27,052 nucleotides of DNA from CAYOSU01 sp964541255 (GCA_964541255.1 CAZIPL010000018.1:1-27052); one strand, 5' to 3'; counted from the first letter of the stretch, positions 17,230 to 25,012 are shown. Made by a program: numbers and translations. The notes: generated by a model from the sequence alone, not told the origin.

Positions 17230-17258
17230 TTGCTATATCAACTCGTTTTAGATATAAT
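17230..17258 (+). promoter_or_regulatory. Sigma-A promoter predicting a leaderless transcript
   Basis: TTGCTA (17230-17235), 17 bp, perfect TATAAT (17253-17258). A start seven bases past the -10 falls on the A of the ATG at 17265. Confidence 0.65.
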
Positions 17259-17264
17259 GAACAT

Positions 17265-17762
17265 ATGATTGTGATAAACAAAGAAAAAACAATAGCTTTC
17301 ACCGGGCACAGAATTTTGGAAGACGACGAAAATATTATCGAAAACGCCGTAACAAATGCCGTTATGCGATATATCGAAAACGGCTTCGATACTTTTCTGT
17401 GCGGAATGGCAATAGGATTCGACCTATTGTGCGGAAAGATATTGTTGAATATCAAAAAAAACAACCCTAATGTTAAGCTCGTTTGCTGCATTCCTTATGA
17501 AAACAGCGAAAAGTATTTTTCTAAAAAAGACAAAGAGCTTTTCAAAGATATAATTGCAGCTTCCGACGATTCGATTATTTTATCGAAAAGCTATTATAAC
17601 GGTTGTTTCCATATAAGAGATAAGTTTATGGTCGATAACGCTTCGGTAATAATAAGCTATAAAACAAGGGATAATTCGGGAACGGGATATACCACCGCTT
17701 ACGGCGTTTTGACAGGTAGAAAAATACTTTCGATTAAAGACATAATAGACAACGATAAATAG
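17265..17762 (+). CDS. YpsA/DUF1273-like SLOG-fold protein
   Basis: This 165-residue soluble protein belongs to the SLOG superfamily (YpsA/DUF1273, related to DprA and LOG nucleotide-binding proteins). AFTGHRI (about residues 9-15) is the typical nucleotide-contacting N-terminal motif, FLCGMAIGFDLLCGKIL (about 43-59) the glycine-rich second strand and loop, CCIPYE the third, and SGTGYTTAYGV (about 139-149) the C-terminal glycine-threonine loop. YpsA in Bacillus affects cell division through GpsB, and a similar role here is only a guess. I start it at ATG 17265: in-frame codons upstream to 17178 cross a clear promoter, and there is no ribosome binding site. The transcript would begin at this ATG, which is unusual for a Firmicute. 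It diverges from spoIIE across the Spo0A-box region. Confidence 0.75.
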   Translation: MIVINKEKTIAFTGHRILEDDENIIENAVTNAVMRYIENGFDTFLCGMAIGFDLLCGKILLNIKKNNPNVKLVCCIPYENSEKYFSKKDKELFKDIIAASDDSIILSKSYYNGCFHIRDKFMVDNASVIISYKTRDNSGTGYTTAYGVLTGRKILSIKDIIDNDK

Positions 17763-17885
17763 GTTTAGATATATTCTAAATCTAAGAAAGACAATATAAA
17801 AAGGTGAGTTGTCAAACAAAATGCAACACTTGTGGAATAAAAAAAGTTTATATAAATCTATTGTATAATAATATTAAGCGAATAA

Positions 17886-17921
17886 AAAGGATAACGCAAT
17901 TTTGCATTATCCTTTATTTTT
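17886..17921. terminator. Intrinsic terminator between convergent genes
   Basis: AAAGGATAA-c-GCAA (17886-17899) pairs with TTGC-a-TTATCCTTT (17902-17915), one C-A mismatch, followed by ATTTTT. The A-run on the other side lets it act in both directions, for the SLOG gene and for tyrS. Confidence 0.8.
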
Positions 17922-17998
17922 GTGGAAATATTAGTTTTTGAAATATATGATAAAACTTTTTTAATTGATGCTTTATAGATTATTCTTAAAACTAAATC

Positions 17999-19219
17999 TT
18001 ATAAAGTGAATTTATGATATATCTTTTTGCCTTTTTTGATCTTAACGGAATTAGCTAAATCATCTTTCGTAACGAACGAAGCAATTCCCTCTACCTTTTC
18101 GCCGTTTAACGATATTCCGCCTTGTTCGATGAGACGTTTCGCTTCGCCTTTTGATTTAGCAATCTCACCCAAAACAAGAAGATCGACAACCGTAATCTTA
18201 TTATCCGTAAGCATATCTTCAGACACAATCGACTGAGGCATATTCGCATCGTCGCCAAGACCGGCGAAAAGCGCTTTTGAAGTATCGCGAGCTTTATCCG
18301 CCTCTTCCTCGCCGTGCACGAGCTTTGTCAAGTTATATGCAAGGATGTCTTTCTTTTCGTTGATTCTGGAATCATCCCAATGAGCCATTTCTTCGATCTC
18401 TTCCAAAGGAATGAACGTAAGCATTCTTATACACTTCATGACGTCTTCGTCGCCTACGTTTCTCCAATATTGATAGAACTCAAAAGGCGAAGTTTTGTTC
18501 GGATCGAGCCAAACTGCATTGCCTGCGGTTTTGCCCATCTTTTTGCCCTGAGAATCGGTAAGAAGCGTTATTGTCATTGCGTGAGCGTCTTTACCGAGTT
18601 TTCTTCTTATCAGCTCCGTTCCTCCGAGCATATTCGACCATTGGTCATCTCCGCCGAATTCCATATTGCAGCCGTAGTTTTTGAAAAGATAATAGAAGTC
18701 ATACGACTGCATTATCATATAGTTGAACTCTAAGAACGAAAGACCTTTCTCCATTCTTTGCTTATAGCACTCCGCTCTAAGCATATTGTTGACAGAAAAA
18801 CATGCGCCTACTTCTCTCAAAAGCTCGACATAATTGAGCTTCAAAAGCCAATCGGCGTTGTTTATCATCATGGCTTTTCCTTCGCCGAATTCGATGAATC
18901 TCTCCATCTGACGCTTGAAGCATTCTGCGTTGTGATCGATGTCTTCTTTGGTAAGCATTTTTCTCATGTCGGTTCTTCCAGACGGATCGCCAATCATGGT
19001 TGTTCCCCCGCCGATAAGCGCAATAGGCTTATTTCCCGACATCTGCAAGCGTTTCATCAAAGTAAGAGCCATAAAATGCCCTGCAGTCAAGCTATCTGCA
19101 GTGCAATCGAATCCGATATAAAAAGTAGCCTTACCGCCGTTTATCATTTCACGAATTTCGTCTTCGTTCGTAACCTGTGCGATAAGTCCGCGTGCTTTGA
19201 GTTCTTCGTAAATTTGCAT
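17999..19219 (-). CDS. tyrS: Tyrosyl-tRNA synthetase
   Basis: This class I synthetase charges tRNA-Tyr with tyrosine. The 406 residues are full length. Tyr34 and Asp38 (FYIGFDCTADSL) match the tyrosine-pocket region. The HIGH element is degenerate, TAGH (45-48), which is tolerated among TyrS2-like enzymes. The KMSKS loop reads KMGKT (227-231). A C-terminal S4 RNA-binding domain covers about residues 340-406 (VVDLLVLGEIAKSKGEAKRLIEQGGI). GGAGAAG precedes the ATG. It is a single gene with a strong promoter at 19250-19278, and the leader is too short for a T-box, so tRNA-dependent antitermination, common for Firmicute tyrS, does not appear to operate here. Confidence 0.96.
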   Translation of the reverse strand: MQIYEELKARGLIAQVTNEDEIREMINGGKATFYIGFDCTADSLTAGHFMALTLMKRLQMSGNKPIALIGGGTTMIGDPSGRTDMRKMLTKEDIDHNAECFKRQMERFIEFGEGKAMMINNADWLLKLNYVELLREVGACFSVNNMLRAECYKQRMEKGLSFLEFNYMIMQSYDFYYLFKNYGCNMEFGGDDQWSNMLGGTELIRRKLGKDAHAMTITLLTDSQGKKMGKTAGNAVWLDPNKTSPFEFYQYWRNVGDEDVMKCIRMLTFIPLEEIEEMAHWDDSRINEKKDILAYNLTKLVHGEEEADKARDTSKALFAGLGDDANMPQSIVSEDMLTDNKITVVDLLVLGEIAKSKGEAKRLIEQGGISLNGEKVEGIASFVTKDDLANSVKIKKGKKIYHKFTL

Positions 19220-19249
19220 AATTCTTCTCCGAATTTTTGTGTTTAGAAT

Positions 19250-19278
19250 ATTTTATCACCCAAGCGATTCTTTGTCAA
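19250..19278 (-). promoter_or_regulatory. Sigma-A promoter of tyrS with palindrome over the -35
   Basis: Reverse strand TTGACA (19273-19278), 17 bp, TAAAAT (19250-19255), with an extended TGA before the -10. A perfect inverted repeat CTTTGTC-AA-GACAAAG (19270-19285) covers the -35. Confidence 0.85.
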
Positions 19279-19339
19279 GACAAAGGTAGACAAATGTAAT
19301 TATGATATAGCGAACTAACCTATAACTAAATAATAGTAT

Positions 19340-19909
19340 TTAGAACGCGATTACACCTAAATGTTCCAACAATATTTTAAGTCCGATTAAAACAAGGATA
19401 ACTCCGCCGACGATTTCCGCTTTGGATTTATACTTGCAACCGAAAATGTTGCCTATCTTAAGACCGATACAAGATATTACGAAAGTTATTGCACCAACCA
19501 AAGAAACGGACAATGGAATATTCATTTCGGGGAACAGCGAGAAGGTCAAACCGACTGCAAGAGCGTCGATACTCGTCGCGATTGCAAGAAGCAACATATT
19601 CTTAAAAGAAAAAGAATCGTCTACCTCCTCCTCTTCTTTAGAAAATCCCTCTCTTATCATATTTCCGCCGATAAGCGCAAGCAAGCCGAATACGACCCAA
19701 TGATCGTATGCGGTTATGTATTGTTCGAATGTCGAGCCGAGAAAATACCCGATCGTAGGCATAAGTGCCTGAAAAATTCCGAACCATGCGCCGACAATCA
19801 AATAATGCTTTGCTTTAAGCTTATCTACCGATAAACCTTTACAAATAGCAACGGCAAAAGCGTCCATCGAAAGACCGACGCCGATCAATATTACTTCTAA
19901 TAAACCCAT
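19340..19909 (-). CDS. mntP: Manganese efflux pump MntP
   Basis: MntP exports Mn(II) across the cytoplasmic membrane. The start is ATG 19909, with GGAG seven bases upstream. The longer open frame to 19975 runs into the riboswitch terminator. The 189-residue protein has six membrane segments and the two-fold DUF204 repeat. Each half carries the conserved acidic motif: SMDAFAVAICKGL (14-26) and ATSIDALAVGLTF in the second half. A short acidic loop, SKEEEEVDDS, links the halves. Its leader carries a yybP-ykoY type manganese riboswitch, strong independent support for the substrate. It is a single gene, with its own promoter separating it from the flavodiiron gene. Confidence 0.95.
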   Translation of the reverse strand: MGLLEVILIGVGLSMDAFAVAICKGLSVDKLKAKHYLIVGAWFGIFQALMPTIGYFLGSTFEQYITAYDHWVVFGLLALIGGNMIREGFSKEEEEVDDSFSFKNMLLLAIATSIDALAVGLTFSLFPEMNIPLSVSLVGAITFVISCIGLKIGNIFGCKYKSKAEIVGGVILVLIGLKILLEHLGVIAF

Positions 19910-19939
19910 ACATACACTCCAAACATTTTTTGAAAGAAT

Positions 19940-19982
19940 AAAAAAAATCAAGTATCGCCTTATAAATAAAGTCAATACTTGA
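19940..19982 (-). terminator. Riboswitch expression-platform terminator
   Basis: On the reverse strand TCAAGTAT (plus 19975-19982) pairs with ATACTTGA (plus 19948-19955) and is followed at once by eight U (plus 19940-19947). The first arm overlaps the 3' strand of the aptamer P1 helix (19977-19984), so the aptamer and the terminator compete. Confidence 0.85.
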
Positions 19983-20062
19983 GTCTCGAATTTTAAGATA
20001 AGCCAGACTTGAGGTCATTATGTTGACTTATCACTCAAAAAGAGCTTTCTACTCCCTCAAAT
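19977..20062 (-). promoter_or_regulatory. yybP-ykoY (Mn2+) riboswitch aptamer upstream of mntP
   Basis: Reading the reverse strand, P1 forms from ATTTGAG (plus 20056-20062) and CTCAAGT. The conserved 5' loop GGGAGTAG follows, then stem GATAAG/CTTATC, and the 3' CGAGAC element typical of the class. With ligand, P1 would hold TCAAG away from the terminator and allow mntP transcription. The class is known to sense Mn2+ and to control mntP. Assignment here is by motif, arrangement and target gene. One of the four Gs of the usual GGGGAGUAG is an A. Confidence 0.82.
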
Positions 20063-20071
20063 TACGAAAAG

Positions 20072-20100
20072 AGTATATCATATATGTCAAAAGGTGTCAA
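20072..20100 (-). promoter_or_regulatory. Sigma-A promoter of the mntP riboswitch transcript
   Basis: Reverse strand TTGACA (20095-20100), 17 bp, TATACT (20072-20077), with an extended TGA. The start near 20065 leaves only a few bases before aptamer P1. Confidence 0.88.
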
Positions 20101-20160
20101 GAAAAAGTATCTTTTTGTCGGATTTTTGCAAGACAAAGCATTTACTTCTTATAAATAATT

Positions 20161-21360
20161 CTACGCCTTAACGTTTTCGACAATTTCGTTTGCTAGCTTT
20201 TTAAGCGAATCTAAATTTTCGTTTGTAAGCGAAGACATAATCGAAACGATTTCGCCTATCTTTTCGATATTTTTGCAAGAAGACAAAATTTCTTCCATTT
20301 TCTTTGCCGCAATCGGAGCCCACGAACCGTTTTCGATATACGAAACCTTTCGATTTTGGAGGTTATGCGAAGCTAAATCTCTCAATACTTCCTCCATATT
20401 AACAAAAACTCCGGCATTATAGGTCGAAGAAGCGAAAACAAGATTACTCCACTTAAACGATGAAGATACAATTTCAGCCGCAGCCGTTGTCGAAACGTCA
20501 AACATTTCCGTTTTTATACCATGCTCTATTAAATAAGAAGACAATATTTCGGCAGCATTTTCTGTGTTGCCGTAAATCGAACCGTAAGCAATCATAACGC
20601 CCTTTTCTTCGGGGAGATACTGTGCCCAAAGCAAATACTTTTCAAGATATTTATCGAAGTCTTTTCTCCAAACAAAGCCGTGAAGCGGACATACGGTTTT
20701 AATTTCATATGATGACACTTTCTTCAAAGCATTTACTACCATTTGACCGTATTTCCCGACAATGTTTGTATAATATCTTCTTGCTTCCGATAAATAATCG
20801 TTGAAAAAGTCCACTTCGTCTGCAAACAAAGCTCCGTTCAAAGCACCGAAAACTCCGAATGCGTCCGCACTGAAAAGCGTGCCATCCGTCAAATCGTAGC
20901 TCATCATAACTTCAGGCCAATGCACCATGGGAGCATTGATAAAAACAAATTCATGCTCGCCAAAAGACATCTTATCGCCTTCGTTTACTATAACAAAATT
21001 ATCTGAAACATTCCCGAAGAACTGCCCGATCATTGCTTTAATCTTGGAGTTGGCAACAATTTTAACATCGGAGTATCTTTGAATTACTTGTTTAAGGGTT
21101 GCTGAATGATCGGGTTCCATATGATGAACGACGATATAATCGAGTGTTTTGCCGCTAAGCTCATGTTCGAGATTTTCAAGAAGCTTGTTTGCGCAAGACT
21201 TATCTACCGTATCGAACAAAACAGTCTTTTCGTCAAGAAGAAGATAAGAGTTATATGAAACTCCTTTAGGAACGGAGTATACTCCCTCAAAGAGCGATAA
21301 TCTTCTGTCGTTTGCACCTACCCATACCAAATCTTTATTTACGCGTCTTGTGTTATACAT
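20161..21360 (-). CDS. fprA: A-type flavodiiron protein (oxygen/nitric oxide reductase)
   Basis: This cytoplasmic enzyme of anaerobes reduces O2 to water or NO to N2O, with electrons from reduced rubredoxin or a similar carrier. The N-terminal metallo-beta-lactamase-like domain carries all diiron ligands: His80-x-Glu82-x-Asp84-His85 (HHMEPDHSA), His147 (MVHWPE), Asp166 (SADAFG) and His227 (PLHG). The C-terminal flavodoxin domain starts near 255, with the FMN phosphate loop SIYGNTE at 261-267. The 399 residues and lack of extra domains define class A. The ribosome binding site is AGGAGA, about seven bases before the ATG. No clear promoter was found, and a weak hairpin with a T-run (21402-21422) sits in its leader. 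No rubredoxin gene is adjacent. The symbol follows usual clostridial naming. Confidence 0.94.
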   Translation of the reverse strand: MYNTRRVNKDLVWVGANDRRLSLFEGVYSVPKGVSYNSYLLLDEKTVLFDTVDKSCANKLLENLEHELSGKTLDYIVVHHMEPDHSATLKQVIQRYSDVKIVANSKIKAMIGQFFGNVSDNFVIVNEGDKMSFGEHEFVFINAPMVHWPEVMMSYDLTDGTLFSADAFGVFGALNGALFADEVDFFNDYLSEARRYYTNIVGKYGQMVVNALKKVSSYEIKTVCPLHGFVWRKDFDKYLEKYLLWAQYLPEEKGVMIAYGSIYGNTENAAEILSSYLIEHGIKTEMFDVSTTAAAEIVSSSFKWSNLVFASSTYNAGVFVNMEEVLRDLASHNLQNRKVSYIENGSWAPIAAKKMEEILSSCKNIEKIGEIVSIMSSLTNENLDSLKKLANEIVENVKA

Positions 21361-21401
21361 ATTATTTCTCCTAATTATTTAATTCTTTATTTATGTCTTT
21401 C

Positions 21402-21422
21402 AAAAAAAGATAAGACTCATCT
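21402..21422 (-). terminator. Weak hairpin with U-run between hydrolase and flavodiiron genes
   Basis: On the reverse strand AGATGA-GTC-TTATCT (one G-U pair) is followed by six further U. The stem is short, so it could be a weak terminator for the hydrolase operon or an attenuator in the flavodiiron leader. The rest of 21361-21543 shows nothing else clear. Confidence 0.4.
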
Positions 21423-21543
21423 CAAAGTTTATCCATTATTCATAGAAAAACGTGACTTTAGCCTTAATGTAGTATTATTGCTGAATTTCAAAACCTTTGC
21501 TAGTATTAACAATTCTGATTTAATAACGTCATATCAAACGTTG

Positions 21544-22539
21544 TTAAGATTTCAAAATCCCTGAAAAATCGACCGCACGATCCACCCAGCCGTTAAGCTC
21601 GTCGTTAGTCGCAAGTCCGAAACCGTGTCCGCCTTTTTCTTGCCATTCGATTTTATGGGGAATATTGAACTTATTGAGCGCTTCCTCAAGAGATATTGTC
21701 TGACTCGGCGAAACGGTCGGATCGTCTTTGCTATGAGCGATAAAGCATTCGGAATAGTCGTTATCGATCAGCTCGTCTACTTGAAGCACCTCTTCTTTTT
21801 TCTTCCCGCCGATTAAGCCAACTAGCATTACTCTCATAAAAAGCTTTACGTAAAAAGGCATTTCGGAAGTTATTTTCTTTGTTGAAACAAGCGGATAACC
21901 TAATATTGTCAAAATAGGTTTTTCGCAACGGTATTTGCCGTAGCCTTGTGATTTTGTTCCCCAAAGCCCAGCCAAATGACCTCCTGCGGAAAAGCCGAAA
22001 GTGATATATTTTTTAGGATCTACGTTGAAATAATCGGCATTTTTTTCAATATATGATAGTGCCGTAGCAACGTCTTCTAAAGGTCTTGGGAAAAGCTTTA
22101 ACTTTTTTGTTCTGTAATTCAAAACAAACGCAGTTATGCCAAGCTCGTTAAGTCTTGCCGCAATCGGGAAACCCTCCGCAAGCGAGCATACGGACGTATA
22201 GCCACCGCCAGGCAAAATCAATGCATACCCCTTACATTCGGATTTAGCGGGGAAATGAAACAAAACGACCTCTTCTTTTTCTTTATTCTTTTTGATTTCG
22301 TCCTCGGAATATACGTTGTGTAGGTATTTGTTCGAAGTCAATTCCAAAAGCCTGTTTAGTCCGAACGCCATATCCTCCGCACCCCAAGGCGGAGTATCTT
22401 TATTCATCTCTTGAAGCGTTCTTCCGCCTCTTTTCGTAAAATTTTCTTCGCCGTTTGTTATCAAATACTTTTTACATAAATTAAGCTCTTTTGCGTTATA
22501 TATATCGCAAAGCTTTGTGTTTACGTCAACCCTCATCAT
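21544..22539 (-). CDS. Alpha/beta hydrolase (esterase/acetyl-hydrolase type)
   Basis: This 331-residue predicted cytoplasmic carboxylesterase has a full catalytic triad: the nucleophile Ser184 in GFSAGG (182-187), Asp273 in SKDDPTVS and His305 in KGGHGFG. The oxyanion loop is LPGGGY (109-114). This pattern is that of the acetylxylan esterase-like / BD-FAE group of alpha/beta hydrolases. Before the hydrolase core there is an extension of about 85 residues (TLQEMNKDTPPWGAEDMAFGLNRLLEL region) that I do not recognise. No signal peptide is seen, so the substrate is probably an imported oligosaccharide ester, which is inference. AGGGTGAG precedes tandem ATGs at 22539/22536, and the second has the better spacing. 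It begins four bases after the CDF exporter gene, so both are in one transcript. Confidence 0.85.
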   Translation of the reverse strand: MMRVDVNTKLCDIYNAKELNLCKKYLITNGEENFTKRGGRTLQEMNKDTPPWGAEDMAFGLNRLLELTSNKYLHNVYSEDEIKKNKEKEEVVLFHFPAKSECKGYALILPGGGYTSVCSLAEGFPIAARLNELGITAFVLNYRTKKLKLFPRPLEDVATALSYIEKNADYFNVDPKKYITFGFSAGGHLAGLWGTKSQGYGKYRCEKPILTILGYPLVSTKKITSEMPFYVKLFMRVMLVGLIGGKKKEEVLQVDELIDNDYSECFIAHSKDDPTVSPSQTISLEEALNKFNIPHKIEWQEKGGHGFGLATNDELNGWVDRAVDFSGILKS

Positions 22540-22543
22540 AATC

Positions 22544-23710
22544 TCACCCTAATTGTTTTTCGACTTTGACAACAGCATAATAGTTACCGTCGAGGTTTCT
22601 TACTCTCTTTTTAATCTCCTCTTCTATCTCAATGTCAGATAGTTTCGCGCCAAACGGAACAGAAACATCGAAAATCATATTAGTAGCAGTCTTCCCTTTG
22701 ACGATACGAAAATCGTGAATCGAAAAGCTTTCGTCTATATCTTTTACGATGTTATTAACGATGACGTGAAGCTTAGACGTTTCTTCGTCGTGCACTTCGA
22801 TAGGATCTAAGTGAATGACCAAAGAAATGTTTGTATTTTCTTCGAAATCACGCTCAATCGAATCGATAAGCTCGTGACTTTCAAGAACAGGAACTTCCGA
22901 ATCCACTTCGACGTGAACGGAGGCGTAATATCTGTTATTGCCGTAGCTATGCACAGCCAAGTCGTGTATGCCGCAAACGCCGTCATAGCCCAAAACTTTT
23001 TCTTTAATAGAATCGGTAAGCTCTTTTGACGGAGCTTCACCCAAGAGCTTATTTAAAGTCGAATGCAAAATCTCAATACCGCTTTTTGCTATTATTATCG
23101 CAACGATAATAGAAATATACGGGTCGAGATTGAAAGGCACGAAAATGGATATTATTGCGGAAGCAAGAACGCCTAATGTCGCAAATACGTCGTTTATGCT
23201 GTCGCTCGCCGTCGCGGCAAGAACATCTGACTTAATAGGCTTAGATAGGCTCTTATAAAAAAAGTACATAAATAGCTTTGCTACGACGGAAATCGAAAGC
23301 ACTATAACAAGAGCGATGGAAAATTCAAATTCCGTCGGAGTTATTATTCCGCTTATAGCTTCTTTCAAAAGCTCAAAAGACACAAGAAGAATTAAAAACG
23401 AAACTATCATCGATGCGACGTATTCAATTCTCGCATGTCCGTAAGGATGTTCTTTGTCGGCAGGTTTACCCGCTATTATAAAGCTGACAAGCGTAATAAG
23501 ATTGCTTCCCATGTCTGTCAAGTTATTAAGTCCGTCCGCCATAACGGAAAGAACACCGAAAAGAGAACCAATCAAAATTTTTGCAACGGAAAGAAATAAG
23601 TTGACAATCATTCCGACTACGCTTGCAAGCTTTCCGTATCCCTCGCGCACCTTTACGTCGTTGACGTCTTCATAGTTTTTTACAAATAATTTCAGTAATA
23701 ATTTTGTCAT
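22544..23710 (-). CDS. Cation diffusion facilitator, probable Mn2+ exporter
   Basis: This 388-residue cation/proton antiporter of the CDF family exports divalent metal. It shows six membrane segments (about residues 30-215), the diagnostic MADGLNNLTD in the second, HPYGHARIEY (88-97) after it, and a cytoplasmic C-terminal domain of about 165 residues. The transport-site residues are Asn62 and Asp66 in segment 2 and Asp170 and Asp174 in segment 5. That N-D/D-D set is found in MntE-like manganese exporters, as opposed to the H-D/H-D of zinc exporters. The assignment to manganese is therefore reasoned from motif, and iron or other metals remain possible. The C-terminal domain appears longer than in FieF. 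No clear ribosome binding site precedes the ATG. It sits between the CE15 esterase (70 bp) and the hydrolase (4 bp). Confidence 0.9.
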   Translation of the reverse strand: MTKLLLKLFVKNYEDVNDVKVREGYGKLASVVGMIVNLFLSVAKILIGSLFGVLSVMADGLNNLTDMGSNLITLVSFIIAGKPADKEHPYGHARIEYVASMIVSFLILLVSFELLKEAISGIITPTEFEFSIALVIVLSISVVAKLFMYFFYKSLSKPIKSDVLAATASDSINDVFATLGVLASAIISIFVPFNLDPYISIIVAIIIAKSGIEILHSTLNKLLGEAPSKELTDSIKEKVLGYDGVCGIHDLAVHSYGNNRYYASVHVEVDSEVPVLESHELIDSIERDFEENTNISLVIHLDPIEVHDEETSKLHVIVNNIVKDIDESFSIHDFRIVKGKTATNMIFDVSVPFGAKLSDIEIEEEIKKRVRNLDGNYYAVVKVEKQLG

Positions 23711-23732
23711 ATTGATATAATTCTTCGCATAA

Positions 23733-23757
23733 CAAATGAAATTGCGAATAATAACAG
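23733..23757. repeat. Inverted repeat before the CDF gene
   Basis: TTCGCA and TGCGAA form a perfect 6-bp inverted repeat with a 13-base spacer, in the 70 bp between the CE15 esterase stop and the CDF start. It may be an operator or a weak mRNA hairpin. There is no U-run on either side. Confidence 0.35.
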
Positions 23758-23780
23758 ATTTGATAACCCAAAATAAGTTT

Positions 23781-24989
23781 TTATAAGTATTTGTTGATGT
23801 ATTCGAGATAATAATCCCAATCTATCGGCAATACGTTATGCGAGCCGCTTCTCAAATGATAGCCGACGCTCCCCGAATGAACATAAGTATCGAGCTTAGG
23901 CTGAGTATCGGTTTTCGGAATAGTATCAAGCCCGTACAATTCAAAAGCGGGTAACGCGAATTGCAAGCTGTTATAGCTTCCTTGCGGGTCGGCACAAAGG
24001 TCGTCTTTGCCGTTTGCTACATATAGTTTTCTCGGCGAAATGCAACCTAAAAGCATATGTTGATCTACAGGAAGCGTTGACGGATCTTGGCAATAATTCT
24101 GGAAGTTGTTCGAGAACCAATGCGGAAATGTTTGCATAATTAGCTTAGTCGTCTCCCCCGTGGAACCTCTGCATAAATTCGCGCCCATACAGCCCGAATC
24201 GTTGAGAATTGCCAAAGCGATACGCTTATCGTTTACCGCAGTCCAAAGAGCTGTTTTCCCGAGTCTCGAATGTCCGAAAACGGCGATTTTGTTTTTATCG
24301 CACCAATCGCAAGATTCCAAGTAGTCAACCATAATCTCATTTCCGAGTGCCCATAAGGAAATTGCAGATATGTCTGAGTTTTCGGGGAAAAGCTTTCCGA
24401 GCGAATTCTTATAGTTTTCTTTATCGTCGGGCGCGAAATCTTTTGTTTCGCAAGTTATTACAGCGACATCGGCTTTTACTATCCTTTCAAAATCGATATA
24501 TTTAATACTACCCCTTGCTTTCTCTATCTTTTTTAAGGATAAAGTATCGTCAAAGACAAGTACGTTTTTATCCGACGTTATTTTGTAATTTCCGCCGGAG
24601 TTCAAAGCTACGATTACAGGAACTTCTTTTTCGATATTAGGTCTATATATAAGAAAATTTGCAATAGATTTGCCGTTATCGGTTTCTATGCATGCTTTCA
24701 CCTGTTCTCTCAATATGTCGTTATATTTGCCGCTTTCTACTATCTCAAACGTTAATCTATACGGCGAAGAAGGAATCGGAGAATAAACGTTTTTCGCATA
24801 AAAATCGACTATCTCTGTTTTTCTTCTCTCGAAATCCGAAGTGCTATTTACTTTGTTTCCGTCAAAAAACATCATCATATCGGGAAGATCTGAATAATCT
24901 CTCGGCATATCCTGACTTTTTCTTCTAAACCTTTCGCTCGGTTTGAGATTGAAATACGACGCAATTACTTTTCGAGTATAATCAAACAT
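23781..24989 (-). CDS. CE15-type glucuronoyl (methyl)esterase, intracellular
   Basis: CE15 enzymes cleave ester bonds of glucuronic acid, linking xylan side chains to lignin or methyl groups. The 402-residue protein shows the family motif run: the nucleophile loop GHSRLGKTALW (Ser241), NDSGCMGA (263-270), the GE of RGSTGETTKL (274-283), FPHWF (288-292), VDQHMLL (308-314), SPRKLYVANGKDD (318-330) and the histidine loop GYHLRSGSH (His384). No signal peptide is present, whereas most characterised CE15 enzymes are secreted, so it should act on imported material. Two starts compete. The ATG at 24989 has GAGGGTG five bases upstream and is preferred. The ATG at 25004 lies almost exactly on the predicted transcription start and would be leaderless. 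Downstream genes are the CDF exporter and the alpha/beta hydrolase. Confidence 0.87.
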   Translation of the reverse strand: MFDYTRKVIASYFNLKPSERFRRKSQDMPRDYSDLPDMMMFFDGNKVNSTSDFERRKTEIVDFYAKNVYSPIPSSPYRLTFEIVESGKYNDILREQVKACIETDNGKSIANFLIYRPNIEKEVPVIVALNSGGNYKITSDKNVLVFDDTLSLKKIEKARGSIKYIDFERIVKADVAVITCETKDFAPDDKENYKNSLGKLFPENSDISAISLWALGNEIMVDYLESCDWCDKNKIAVFGHSRLGKTALWTAVNDKRIALAILNDSGCMGANLCRGSTGETTKLIMQTFPHWFSNNFQNYCQDPSTLPVDQHMLLGCISPRKLYVANGKDDLCADPQGSYNSLQFALPAFELYGLDTIPKTDTQPKLDTYVHSGSVGYHLRSGSHNVLPIDWDYYLEYINKYL

Positions 24990-25012
24990 AACACCCTCAC
25001 TCATTTTCTTTT

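Noticed and set aside
17809..17868. Possible 16-20 codon peptide after GGTGAG
   Set aside because: Spacing to the TTG is too short and to the ATG rather long. The peptide has no recognisable signal, and it lies in an AT-rich convergent intergenic region.
17864..17921. Perfect TATAAT followed about 40 bases later by a terminator, a possible tiny RNA gene
   Set aside because: No -35 at 16-18 bp spacing, and such matches are common by chance in this AT-rich stretch. The terminator is explained by the flanking convergent genes.
19220..19255. T-box riboswitch for tyrS
   Set aside because: The predicted leader is only about 25 nucleotides. No T-box sequence TGGNACCGCG-like element or terminator was found.
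19326..19343. AU-only inverted repeat CTAAATA/TATTTAG at the mntP stop
   Set aside because: Only A-T pairs plus one G-C, overlaps the stop codon and lacks a U-run on the mntP sense strand, so too weak to call a terminator.
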